From CAWCLK01 sp963796225 (lineage in GTDB: Bacteria > Actinomycetota > Nitriliruptoria > Nitriliruptorales > Nitriliruptoraceae): 64,000 nucleotides of DNA. Each line of letters starts with the position of its first letter. Positions within the stretch are counted from its first letter, which is position 1. The DNA lies in NCBI GenBank assembly GCA_963796225.1, contig CAWCLK010000023.1, positions 1-64,000 on the forward strand, written 5' to 3'. Under the pieces are notes generated by a model, which searched no databases, was not told the origin of the DNA, and saw only the letters and a program-made list of their open reading frames with translations. Positions 41,089 through 48,829 of this stretch are shown one piece after another. A program made the position numbers and the translations under genes.

Positions 41089-42387
41089 ATGCGCCGCACC
41101 GCCACGACCGTCCTGCTCGCCGTCACGCTGCTGGCCAGCGCATGCACCGGGCAGGCCACCGGCCCCGAGGACGTCGCGGCCGGTGCCGTCGTCGTGGCCG
41201 ACGAACCGGGGGCGCTCGAGGCCATGGCCGACACCCTTGCGGGGTCGCTGCGATGGACCGGGCGTCTGGAGCTGACCCTGGACCGCGACGAGGTCGACGC
41301 GGTGATGCGCGAGCTGGACGCGCAGCTGGACGAACCGCTCCTCCCCGCGGCCGAGCAGGACTGGCAGGCCGAGCTCGACCGGTTGGACGAGATGGCCCGG
41401 GACCTGTCGACCCACGGGGCGCTGGCCGACGACGGGTCGTGGCAGGTGGCCGTCGACCACACGGGTGACACGATCCTGGACATGCGCTTCGGCCTGGGCG
41501 AGCTCCTGGAGGCTCGGACCACCACCCCGCGCGCGACCATCCTGGCCCGCATCGGGTGGGACGCCCTGCTCGCGTCCTCCGACGAGGCCGCCGACTGGGA
41601 CCTGCGCGGCGCGATGCGGACCATGGCCGACGACACCGACGCGACCGATCCCTTCGGCGACGTCCTGCGGGCCCTGGCCGACGGGCACTGGGGTGGCCTG
41701 GCCGGCCCCGTCGACCTCGGCGAGCTCGGTGTGGCCGCCGAGGACCTGGACACCTACGCGGAGCAGTTCCGCCGGGAGGTCGCCGGCGTCGCCGACCGGG
41801 ACACGATGCTCGAGCTCGCGGACCGGGCCATGACCGTCCGCGACCACACCCGCACCGACGACGGTCTGACCGTCGCCACCGTCGACCTCCACCCGCGCGC
41901 TGCGACCTTCGCGATCTACGACCTGTTCGACGACGCGACCGCGCTGGCCGACGCCGACCCCGAGACGCTGCCCGAGACCGTCGAGGGTGCCGCCACGATC
42001 ACCTTCGACGACCAGGGGCACCTCGTGGAGGTCCGCACGGACGTGCTCGTGCTGGCCGCCGCCGCGCTCGACGCCGACGCGGCCCGCCTTGAACGGATCT
42101 CCGACCCGACGTACGAGCCCGCCCCCGGCGAGTGGGTGCCCGACGACGTCAGCGCCGCCGTGACCCAGGATCGTGCGACGGCCGCCGCCCTTCGCCGTCT
42201 CGAGACCACCTCCGCGGCCGTGGTGTTCGCCATGTCCGACCACGGCCAGGTCGCCACGGTCGTCGACGAGGACGCCGTCACCATGCCGTGGGGCGACCTC
42301 GTCGAGGTCTTCTTCGGTGGCCTGTACGACCGGGGTGACTACACCAGCGCGTCGACGGCGGCGAACACGAACACCAGCGCGAGGTAG
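41089..42387 (+). CDS. Lipoprotein, LppX/LprG-like layout uncertain
   Basis: About 432 residues with signal and lipobox (VTLLASACTG, Cys near residue 19), then an acidic Ala/Asp/Glu-rich mixed alpha/beta body with many Thr-Val strands (VATVDLHPRAATFAIYDLF, ATITFDDQGHLVEV). No known domain is certain. ATG 41089 directly precedes the signal; ATG 41059 would add ten residues. The 3' end runs 49 bases into the convergent ctaB gene and ends in a Ser/Thr/Asn string, so the true stop may be displaced by an indel. Confidence 0.6.
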   Translation: MRRTATTVLLAVTLLASACTGQATGPEDVAAGAVVVADEPGALEAMADTLAGSLRWTGRLELTLDRDEVDAVMRELDAQLDEPLLPAAEQDWQAELDRLDEMARDLSTHGALADDGSWQVAVDHTGDTILDMRFGLGELLEARTTTPRATILARIGWDALLASSDEAADWDLRGAMRTMADDTDATDPFGDVLRALADGHWGGLAGPVDLGELGVAAEDLDTYAEQFRREVAGVADRDTMLELADRAMTVRDHTRTDDGLTVATVDLHPRAATFAIYDLFDDATALADADPETLPETVEGAATITFDDQGHLVEVRTDVLVLAAAALDADAARLERISDPTYEPAPGEWVPDDVSAAVTQDRATAAALRRLETTSAAVVFAMSDHGQVATVVDEDAVTMPWGDLVEVFFGGLYDRGDYTSASTAANTNTSAR

Positions 42388-43322
42388 CTGGTGGAGTAGT
42401 GGAACAGGCGCATGGCGGCCTGGACCGTCTGCTCGCGTCGCAGGCGGTGGGCGATGACGATCCAGCCCACCGTCAGGGCGACGCCCGGGACCCAGAACCA
42501 CGGCCCGGCCTGCGCCCCGGCGACGTACAGCAGCACCATGCTGAGCAGCAGGTAGCTGTAGAGCAGGATCTGTCGGGCGGCCTCGGCGTGCCCGTGGGTG
42601 ACCGGCAGCATGGGCAGCCCGGCGGCCTCGTAGTCCTCGCGGTACTTGAACGCCAGGGCCCAGAAGTGCGGCGGCTGCCACCAGAGCATGATGGCGAACA
42701 GCAGCCACGGGCGCGGGTCCGTGAGCGTGGCCCCGGGCACGGCGGCCCAGCCGGTCAGCACGGGCATGCAGCCCGCCACGCCGCCGATGACCACCGCCTG
42801 GGGTGACCGGCGCTTCAGGCCCAGCGTGTACACGAACACGTAGAGGAAGATCGCGGAGGTCGCCAGCGCCGCGGCGAGCAGGTTGACGAACACCCACAGC
42901 CACACGAACCCGGCCACGCCGAGCACCACACCCAGCCGCAGGGCGTGGCCCTCCGGCAGCTCGCCGGTGGCGGTGGGTCGCTTCGACGTCCGCCGCATGA
43001 TGCGGTCGATGTCGCGGTCGAGCTCGTTGTTGATGGCGTTGGCCGACGCGGCCGACAGCGTCCCGCCGATCAGGGTCGCGAGGACCAGCAGCGTCGGTGG
43101 CCACGCCTCGGCGGCCACGACCATGGACGGCACGGTCGTGACCAGCAGCAGCTCGATGATGCGCGGCTTGGTCGCCAGCACGTAGGGCCGGATCCGACCC
43201 CAGACGCTGGCCGAGCCCGCCGACTCGTACCGCCCCGCGTCGTGCATCGGCCCGACCTCGGCAGCGCCCCGCCCCGCCCCCTCGGAGGCGGTGGAGGCCG
43301 TCGCGCGGGCCTCGGAGCTCAT
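42339..43322 (-). CDS. ctaB: Protoheme IX farnesyltransferase (heme O synthase)
   Basis: A 327-residue UbiA-superfamily prenyltransferase that farnesylates heme B for the aa3/caa3 oxidase. The motif NAINNELDRDIDRIMRRTSKRP carries the Asp-rich site, YTLGLKRRSPQAVVIGGVAG follows, and PPHFWALAFKYREDYEAAGLPMLPV is the second family hallmark, within nine hydrophobic spans. ATG 43322 overlaps the stop of the upstream small membrane protein (ATGA). Confidence 0.95.
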   Translation of the reverse strand: MSSEARATASTASEGAGRGAAEVGPMHDAGRYESAGSASVWGRIRPYVLATKPRIIELLLVTTVPSMVVAAEAWPPTLLVLATLIGGTLSAASANAINNELDRDIDRIMRRTSKRPTATGELPEGHALRLGVVLGVAGFVWLWVFVNLLAAALATSAIFLYVFVYTLGLKRRSPQAVVIGGVAGCMPVLTGWAAVPGATLTDPRPWLLFAIMLWWQPPHFWALAFKYREDYEAAGLPMLPVTHGHAEAARQILLYSYLLLSMVLLYVAGAQAGPWFWVPGVALTVGWIVIAHRLRREQTVQAAMRLFHYSTSYLALVFVFAAVDALV

Positions 43323-43618
43323 GCGTCCGGCGACGTGGTGGCGGAGCGCGCCTCGCGCCGCATCCGCCAGCCGATCGTGCCCAGCACGACCGCGCCGCCG
43401 AAGCCCCCGGCGAACAGCACCAGGTGCACCACCACGAACCCCACCGACCACTCCTGGCGGTCCCCGACCATGTTGATCGCCCGGGTCGTCCACACCCACA
43501 CGTTGTAGGCCGCGAAGGCGAGCAGGACCCAGCTGCGCACGCGGTGGGTGCGGGCGGGGACCGCGACCCGGCCACCGTCGGTGGCAGGGGTCACGGGGGA
43601 GGAGATGTCGGCGGCCAC
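43319..43618 (-). CDS. Small two-span membrane protein coupled to ctaB
   Basis: A 99-residue protein from GTG 43618: an N-terminal polar stretch, a hydrophobic span (WVLLAFAAYNVWVWTTRAI), a second span (VGFVVVHLVLFAGGFGGAVVLGTIGW) and a basic tail. Its stop overlaps the ctaB ATG. Position suggests a role in heme or oxidase biogenesis. I do not recognise a named family. Confidence 0.65.
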   Translation of the reverse strand: MAADISSPVTPATDGGRVAVPARTHRVRSWVLLAFAAYNVWVWTTRAINMVGDRQEWSVGFVVVHLVLFAGGFGGAVVLGTIGWRMRREARSATTSPDA

Positions 43619-43716
43619 GCGAGACCTCGCTGGCGACGAAGGCGGAGGGCCAAGGGTACGGGGCGTGTCCACCGGGGCGCGAGGCGGGCCCGGGCTACCG
43701 TGCGCACGCGCCGCAG

Positions 43717-44124
43717 GTGTCACAGGCGTTCGAGGAGGTGCTGGCCGTGGCCGCCCCGCTGCCCGACCGGCTCGACCGGGCCTGGCGCGCCCTGGCCAAG
43801 GCCGACGAGCTCGTGCAGGGCTTCGGCGAGCGGGGCTGGATCGCGTCCGCCACCCTCACCGTCGTCGGCCAGCGGACCCACGAGCTCGCCCGTCGCGTCG
43901 GACGCCAGCAGGAACGGGGCGAGCAGGCCACCGGTGAGTCCTCGGCGGACCTGGCCCGCGCGGTCGACGAGCTCACCGCGCTGCTCGTCGCCCTGTCCGA
44001 CGAGGCCGTCGCCCGCCAGCCGTCCCTGGCGCCCGAGGTCCCCGTCGAGGTGTCCCTGGCGGACGCCCAGCGCCGGCTCGGCGTGACCCACGAGCTGTAC
44101 GGTTCCCTCGACGACCCGGGGTGA
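43717..44124 (+). CDS. Soluble helical protein, paralogue of the next gene
   Basis: A 135-residue protein without signal or membrane span. The segments RLDRAWRALAKADELVQGFGERGWIASATL and LTALLVALSDEAVARQPSL recur in the following gene, which shows an ancient duplication. Long amphipathic helices suggest a coiled-coil or helical bundle. GTG 43717 is the probable start. Its last four bases overlap the start of the next gene (GTGA). Function unknown. Confidence 0.7.
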   Translation: MSQAFEEVLAVAAPLPDRLDRAWRALAKADELVQGFGERGWIASATLTVVGQRTHELARRVGRQQERGEQATGESSADLARAVDELTALLVALSDEAVARQPSLAPEVPVEVSLADAQRRLGVTHELYGSLDDPG

Positions 44125-44816
44125 GGGACGGGATGGGCAGGGGAGGACCGTCGCGGTGGCGTCACTGGCGCATGGCCGGGGCGCTGCTGTGGGCCGGCGT
44201 CTGGACGGCTGGCGGGGTCGCCTCGGCGATCGACCCCACGGACGCGACGGGTCCCGTGCCGGCCATCCTCTTCGGCCTGGCCTTCGGTGTCCTGCCCGTC
44301 CTGCCCCTGGTGACCCGGTGGATCCGGGAGGAACGCGAGGTCCGGGCCGCACGGCGGGCCGACCAGGGCCAGCGGCGGGCCCTCGCCGACCACCGACGGG
44401 CGCAGGCGCGCCTCGATCGCCTGCCTGAACGCCAGCGCGAGGACTGGCAGCGGCTCGACCGGGCCCACGAGCTCGTCGGTCGCTTCGCCGAGGACGGCTG
44501 GATCGCCTCCGCCTCGCTGTCCGAGGTCGGGGCCCTCGTGGAGCAGCTCGAGGCCCTGGCGGCCGCCGACCTCGAGACCGACCAGCTCGGCGGCAGGCCG
44601 TCGAGCCGCCTCGACGTGCAGGTTCGCGAGGTCGCCGACCTGCTGGTGGCGCTGGCCGACGAGGCTGTCGAGCACCAGGCGGCCCTGGCGTCCGACGATC
44701 CCGTGCCCGCGACGCTGGCGGAGGCGCGGGACCGCCTCGCGGCGTCGCGTGTGGCCTACGACGAGCTCTCGACGCAGCATGACCGGCGACGCTCCGCCTC
44801 CGGCGAGGCGACCTGA
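44121..44816 (+). CDS. Membrane-anchored paralogue of the preceding gene
   Basis: A 231-residue protein with two N-terminal spans (MAGALLWAGVWTAGGVASAI, AILFGLAFGVLPVLPLVT), a basic/coiled-coil stretch (REEREVRAARRADQGQRRALAD), then a helical domain homologous to its neighbour: LDRAHELVGRFAEDGWIASASL and DLLVALADEAVEHQAAL. The pair therefore combines one soluble and one membrane-bound copy of the same domain, translated together. Flanked by ctaB and ctaA. Function unknown. Confidence 0.72.
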   Translation: MRDGMGRGGPSRWRHWRMAGALLWAGVWTAGGVASAIDPTDATGPVPAILFGLAFGVLPVLPLVTRWIREEREVRAARRADQGQRRALADHRRAQARLDRLPERQREDWQRLDRAHELVGRFAEDGWIASASLSEVGALVEQLEALAAADLETDQLGGRPSSRLDVQVREVADLLVALADEAVEHQAALASDDPVPATLAEARDRLAASRVAYDELSTQHDRRRSASGEAT

Positions 44817-44833
44817 GCCGGCACGCGGCCGAG

Positions 44834-44848
44834 TACCCTGCCCCGCGA
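44834..44848 (+). promoter_or_regulatory. Possible leaderless promoter of ctaA
   Basis: TACCCT (44834-44839) ends eight bases before the ctaA ATG (44848), so a transcript starting at the usual distance would begin at or near the A of the ATG. There is no Shine-Dalgarno in the gap. I see no clear -35 box. Confidence 0.45.
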
Positions 44849-45783
44849 TGGCCACCTCCCCCGCTGCGTTCCCGCGGCTGCGCCCCGCCGCGCTGTCCGC
44901 GCTGGTCGCCAACGTCGGCATCGTGCTGACCGGCGGCGTGGTGCGGATCACCGGCTCGGGCCTCGGGTGCGAGCACTGGCCCACCTGCGACGGGTCCTCG
45001 GTCGTCCCGCGGGGCGGGGCGGAGGCCGGCTGGCACCAGTTCGTCGAGTTCGGCAACCGGACCCTGACCTTCGTCGTGCTGGCCACGGCGATCTGGGCGG
45101 TCTGGGCCGCCCGGCAGGACGCCCCGCACCGCCGGGACCTGCGTGGCCTGGCGTGGGGCCTGGTCGGCGGGATCCTCGGGCAGGCGGTGCTCGGCGGCAT
45201 CACCGTGCTGACCGACCTCAACCCGCTGGTGGTCGCCGGGCACTTCCTGCTCTCGATGGCCCTGATCACCGTGGCGGTCGTGCTGGCGGACCGCGCCGGC
45301 GAGCCCGACCCGGCCGAGCCGGTCCCGGCCCTGCAGTGGCTCGCGCGCCTGGTGGTGCCGCTGGCCGCCGCGGTGCTGGTCCTCGGCACGCTGGTGACCG
45401 CCACCGGCCCGCACGCCGGCGACCCGGGCACGCCCCGCCTCGGGCTCGACATCCGCACCATGGCGGTCGCGCACGCCGACGCCGTCTGGGCGCTGGTGGC
45501 CCTGACGATCGCGATGCTGGTCGTGGCGCGCGCCCTGGGCGCCCGCCGGACCGCCCGCGCCGCGACGGTGCTCCTCGGGGTCGAGCTCGCCCAGGGCGGC
45601 ATCGGCTACCTGCAGTACGCGCTGGGCATCCCCGCCACGCTGGTGTCGTTGCACCTGCTCGGCGCCTGCCTGGTCTGGGTGGCCGCCCTGCGGGTCGGGC
45701 TGGCCACGGTGCCCGAGCCGATGGTGGGACCGGTCGGCGAGTCCGACGCGGCCCCGGCGCCGGCCACCGCCGATCTCCGCTGA
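44848..45783 (+). CDS. ctaA: Heme A synthase (COX15/CtaA)
   Basis: A 311-residue membrane protein with eight hydrophobic spans that oxidises heme O to heme A. Family features are LTGGVVRITGSGLGCEHWPTC near the N-terminus with its Cys residues, FGNRTLTFVVL, LGGITVLTDLNPLVVAGHFLLSM and a second half with VAHADAVWA and LHLLGACLVWVAAL, giving the paired His of the two bundles. The upstream TACCCT suggests a leaderless transcript. Confidence 0.93.
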   Translation: MATSPAAFPRLRPAALSALVANVGIVLTGGVVRITGSGLGCEHWPTCDGSSVVPRGGAEAGWHQFVEFGNRTLTFVVLATAIWAVWAARQDAPHRRDLRGLAWGLVGGILGQAVLGGITVLTDLNPLVVAGHFLLSMALITVAVVLADRAGEPDPAEPVPALQWLARLVVPLAAAVLVLGTLVTATGPHAGDPGTPRLGLDIRTMAVAHADAVWALVALTIAMLVVARALGARRTARAATVLLGVELAQGGIGYLQYALGIPATLVSLHLLGACLVWVAALRVGLATVPEPMVGPVGESDAAPAPATADLR

Positions 45784-45794
45784 CGGGGCGCGCG

Positions 45795-46643
45795 ATGGTG
45801 TCGCAGGACGAGCTCGCCGCCATGACCTGGACCGCCCCGGCCCCGGACGGGCCGCTGCGGCTGGTGGTGCTCGGCGACTCGACGTCGTTCATCGACGGCA
45901 CCGGGCCACAGCTGCCCACCGCCCCGCACCTGTACCCCAACGTGGCCGCCCGCCGACTGCGGGAGGTGTTGCACCGCGACGTCGAGGTGACCGTCGTCGC
46001 CCGCGCCGGCACGACCATCCGTGACGTGCACCGCACCGTCACCAAGGACCGCCACGTCATGTTCGACGTGCTGCTCGGCGCCGACGCCGTGGTCGTCGGC
46101 TTCGGCGGGTTCGACCACGCCCCGGGCGGGGTCCCCCCGATGCTCGACGCGATGGTGCCCTACCTGCGCCCCGCCCCGGTCCGCCGCCGCGTCCGCCGGG
46201 CACTGTCGGCGGCCTACCCGTGGGTGGTCCGCGCCAGCGGCTACCGGATGACCCGCACCCACGCGGCCACCTTCGACCACCTCTACGACGACCTGTTCAC
46301 CCACGTCCGCGGGCTGACGCGCGGGGCGCCGGGTGTCGCGCTGGGCCCGACGAGCCACCACCAGGCGGCGTGGTACGGCAACCGCCATCCCCGCCACCCG
46401 CAGCGCGAGGCCCAGCAGCTGGCCATCGCCGCCCACCACGGCTACGCGACCCGCCCCGTCTGGGACCTCGTGTCGCCCTTCGCCGCGGACTTCAACGTCG
46501 ACGGGATCCACTGGCCGGCGCCGGCCCACGCCGCCGTCGGGGCTGCCGTGGCCGACCTCCTGCTGCCCCAGCTGGCGGGCGACGCCCCGCTGCCCGGCAT
46601 CCCCGGGGTCGAGGAGACCCGCTGGGCTGCGGTAGAGTCCTGA
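45795..46643 (+). CDS. SGNH/GDSL acyltransferase-hydrolase (OctT-like)
   Basis: A 282-residue SGNH-family protein: block I LVVLGDSTSFIDG with the nucleophile Ser, a Gly in VVVGFGGFDHAP and the catalytic NVDGIHW (Asp/His) near the C-terminus. The PYLRP/RRALSAAYPW region resembles mycobacterial OctT, which octanoylates diglucosylglycerate in methylglucose-lipopolysaccharide synthesis, but the other genes of that pathway are absent here. ATG 45795 lies 11 bases after ctaA. Confidence 0.7.
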   Translation: MVSQDELAAMTWTAPAPDGPLRLVVLGDSTSFIDGTGPQLPTAPHLYPNVAARRLREVLHRDVEVTVVARAGTTIRDVHRTVTKDRHVMFDVLLGADAVVVGFGGFDHAPGGVPPMLDAMVPYLRPAPVRRRVRRALSAAYPWVVRASGYRMTRTHAATFDHLYDDLFTHVRGLTRGAPGVALGPTSHHQAAWYGNRHPRHPQREAQQLAIAAHHGYATRPVWDLVSPFAADFNVDGIHWPAPAHAAVGAAVADLLLPQLAGDAPLPGIPGVEETRWAAVES

Positions 46644-46654
46644 CGGTCCGTCAG
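46633..46654 (+). promoter_or_regulatory. -10 box and TetR-type palindrome before the thiolase gene
   Basis: TAGAGT (46633-46638) is followed at once by CTGACGG-T-CCGTCAG (46640-46654), a perfect 7-bp inverted repeat covering the expected transcription start. The palindrome contains the OctT-like gene stop. The TGAC...GTCA type is known from TetR-family regulators of lipid degradation; the regulator is not in this window. Confidence 0.6.
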
Positions 46655-46678
46655 GTCTCGTCCCCGGGAGCCAGTTCC

Positions 46679-48013
46679 GTGAAGCGCAGGGTGTTCATCG
46701 TCGGCGTCGGCATGACGAAGTTCGAGAAGCCGGGGCGGCGCACCGTCACCGCCGAGGACGGCAGCGAGCGCGCCTGGGACTACCCGGACATGGCGCTCGA
46801 GTCGGGCACGAAGGCCCTCGAGGACGCCGGCATCCCGTACGAGACCGTCGAGCAGGCCTGCGTCGGCTACGTCTACGGCGACTCCACCGCCGGCCAGCGC
46901 GCCGTCTACGGCCTCGGCCTGACCGGCATCCCGGTCTACAACGTCAACAACAACTGCTCGACCGGGTCCACCGCTCTGATGATGGCCCGGCAGTTCGTCG
47001 AGGGTGGCCTCAACGAGTGCGTGCTCGCGCTCGGCTTCGAGAAGATGAAGCCCGGCTCGCTCGGGGGCATGGGCTTCGACGACCGCGCGATGCCGCTGGA
47101 CAAGCACTACATGAAGATGGCCGAGCTGCGCGGCTACGAGCAGTCGCCCCCGGCACCCCAGATCTTCGGCAACGCCGGCCGCGAGCACATGGAGCGCTAC
47201 GGGACCTCCGCCGAGGTGTTCGCCCGCATCGGCGAGAAGAACCACCGCCACTCGGTGAACAACCCCTACGCGCAGTTCCAGGACGCCTACACCCTCGAGC
47301 AGGTGCTCGAGGCCACGATGATCCACGACCCGCTGACCAAGCTGCAGTGCTCGCCGACCTCCGACGGCTCGGCCGCTGCGATCGTGTGCTCCGAGGACTT
47401 CGTGCGCGAGCACGACCTCGCCGACCAGGCGATCGAGATCGCCGCCCAGGCCATGGTCACCGACACCCCGGCCACGTTCAGCGGCTCGATGATCGACCTC
47501 GTCGGGGCGGACATGACCCGCCAGGCCACCCGCCAGATCTTCTCCAACGGCCACGGGCTGACCATCGACGACGTCGACGTGATCGAGCTGCACGACTGCT
47601 TCTCCGCCAACGAGCTCATCACCTACGAGGCCATGGGCCTGGCCGAGGAGGGCAAGGGCCCGCAGCTGGTCCTCGACGACCAGACCACCTACGGCGGCCG
47701 GGTCGTGGTGAACCCGTCGGGCGGGCTGATCTCCAAGGGCCACCCGCTGGGCGCCACCGGCATCGCCCAGGCCGCCGAGATCACCTGGCAGCTGCGCGGC
47801 ACCGCCGACGCCCGCCAGGTCGACGGGGCCGAGGTGGGCCTGACCCACAACATCGGCCTCGGCGGCGCCGTGGTCATGGGCCTGTACCGCCCCGCCGCGC
47901 TCTGTAGCCCGCCCCGCCCGCGCGCCCCGGCCCCCGCCAAGCGGTGCGGATGTGCTCCCAGATCTCGGATCATCGGACCGCGTCGGGCGGTGCGCGCACG
48001 ACGGTGCGGATGA
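46679..48013 (+). CDS. SCP2-type thiolase / lipid-transfer protein
   Basis: A thiolase-superfamily protein of the SCP-x/lipid-transfer type. The active-site Cys sits in NVNNNCSTGSTAL, the His in the IELHDCFSANELITYE region, and NPSGGLISKGHPLGATG is the C-terminal signature. Such proteins take part in side-chain beta-oxidation or condensation of acyl-CoAs. GTG 46679 begins VKRRVFIVGVGMTKFE. The last ~40 residues after GLYRP are Arg/Pro/Cys-rich and unlike the family; one indel near 47900 would expose a TAG at the usual end. Confidence 0.88.
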   Translation: MKRRVFIVGVGMTKFEKPGRRTVTAEDGSERAWDYPDMALESGTKALEDAGIPYETVEQACVGYVYGDSTAGQRAVYGLGLTGIPVYNVNNNCSTGSTALMMARQFVEGGLNECVLALGFEKMKPGSLGGMGFDDRAMPLDKHYMKMAELRGYEQSPPAPQIFGNAGREHMERYGTSAEVFARIGEKNHRHSVNNPYAQFQDAYTLEQVLEATMIHDPLTKLQCSPTSDGSAAAIVCSEDFVREHDLADQAIEIAAQAMVTDTPATFSGSMIDLVGADMTRQATRQIFSNGHGLTIDDVDVIELHDCFSANELITYEAMGLAEEGKGPQLVLDDQTTYGGRVVVNPSGGLISKGHPLGATGIAQAAEITWQLRGTADARQVDGAEVGLTHNIGLGGAVVMGLYRPAALCSPPRPRAPAPAKRCGCAPRSRIIGPRRAVRARRCG

Positions 48014-48035
48014 GTCCGGTATCGGGCCTCATCCG
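48007..48035. terminator. Hairpin shared by two convergent stops
   Basis: CGGATGAG (48007-48014) and CTCATCCG (48028-48035) are perfect inverted arms; the thiolase stop lies in one and the DUF1684 stop in the other. It is probably a bidirectional terminator. Confidence 0.6.
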
Positions 48036-48664
48036 AGGCGTTCGCCGGCCTCGACCGCGAACGGGAGGCGGTTGCCGGGCGGGGCGAGCGGGCACGACCA
48101 GCGCGGGTCGTGCACGCAGCTCGGGTGGTAGGCGAGGTTGAAGTCCAGCACCAGCGTGGTGGCGGTGCCGCCGAGGTCGGCGGACTTCGCCCCGTCGAGC
48201 AGGTAGCGGCCGCCGCCGTAGGTCGTGTCGCCGCTGGTGGCGTCGCGGAAGGGCAGGAACAGCCCGCCGCCGTACTGCTCGAGCCAGTAGAGCGTGAGCG
48301 TGCCGGTGGCGTCGCCCCGCTCGACGGTGACCTCGCCGACGGGGCGGGCCCAGGTGACGCCCTCGCCGGAGTGGTCGAGGCCGACGGGCTCGTCGGTCGT
48401 GGCGGGGCGCACCTCGACCTCCAGACGCCAGGACGGGTCGTGGTCGAACACGGCGATCGGGCCCGCGGGAGGCCCGGTCGGCGGCCGGCCACGGCGAGGA
48501 CGGGTGCGTGGCGAACAGCTCGTCCCGCCCAGCGCACCAGTGCTCCCAGCCCGCGCAGCGGGTCCAGGGCCCGCACCTCGCGCGTACAGGGCGGCGACGC
48601 GCCGGCGGTAGTCGGCCAGCTCGAGGACGTCCCGGACCGGGTCCGGCAGGGGTGCGGCGGTCAT
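48029..48664 (-). CDS. DUF1684 protein, three frameshifts
   Basis: The C-terminal two thirds match DUF1684: PIAVFDHDPSWRLEVEV, YWLEQYGGGLFLPFRDATSG, YGGGRYLLDGAKSADLG, LVLDFNLAYHPSCVHDPRW and CPLAPPGNRLPFAVEAGERL. The N-terminal ADYRRRVAALYA is followed by VRALDPLRGLGALVRW and RDELFATHPSSP in two other frames before returning, so three single-base insertions lie between about 48480 and 48590. They cancel overall, which argues for sequence error. Function unknown. It is divergent from the acyl-CoA synthetase gene. Confidence 0.75.
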   Translation of the reverse strand: MTAAPLPDPVRDVLELADYRRRVAALYARGAGPGPAARAGSTGALGGTSCSPRTRPRRGRPPTGPPAGPIAVFDHDPSWRLEVEVRPATTDEPVGLDHSGEGVTWARPVGEVTVERGDATGTLTLYWLEQYGGGLFLPFRDATSGDTTYGGGRYLLDGAKSADLGGTATTLVLDFNLAYHPSCVHDPRWSCPLAPPGNRLPFAVEAGERLG

Positions 48665-48829
48665 CGGGGCGCTCCGTGCCGGGGAGCGCGCACCCTACGG
48701 GCATGGTCCACGGGCACGGCGGGAGGAACCCGGGGCGCCGGCATCGAAGGTGGAACGAGATGCGTCCGAGTGTCTCACCACGTACCGTTCGCCCACCGTC
48801 GTGGTCCATGAGCAGGGGAGAACCCACCG

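Noticed and set aside
40714..43575. A 953-codon minus-strand frame over the P450, the lipoprotein and ctaB
   Set aside because: It runs antisense through two well-supported genes and out of frame with ctaB; no motif supports it.
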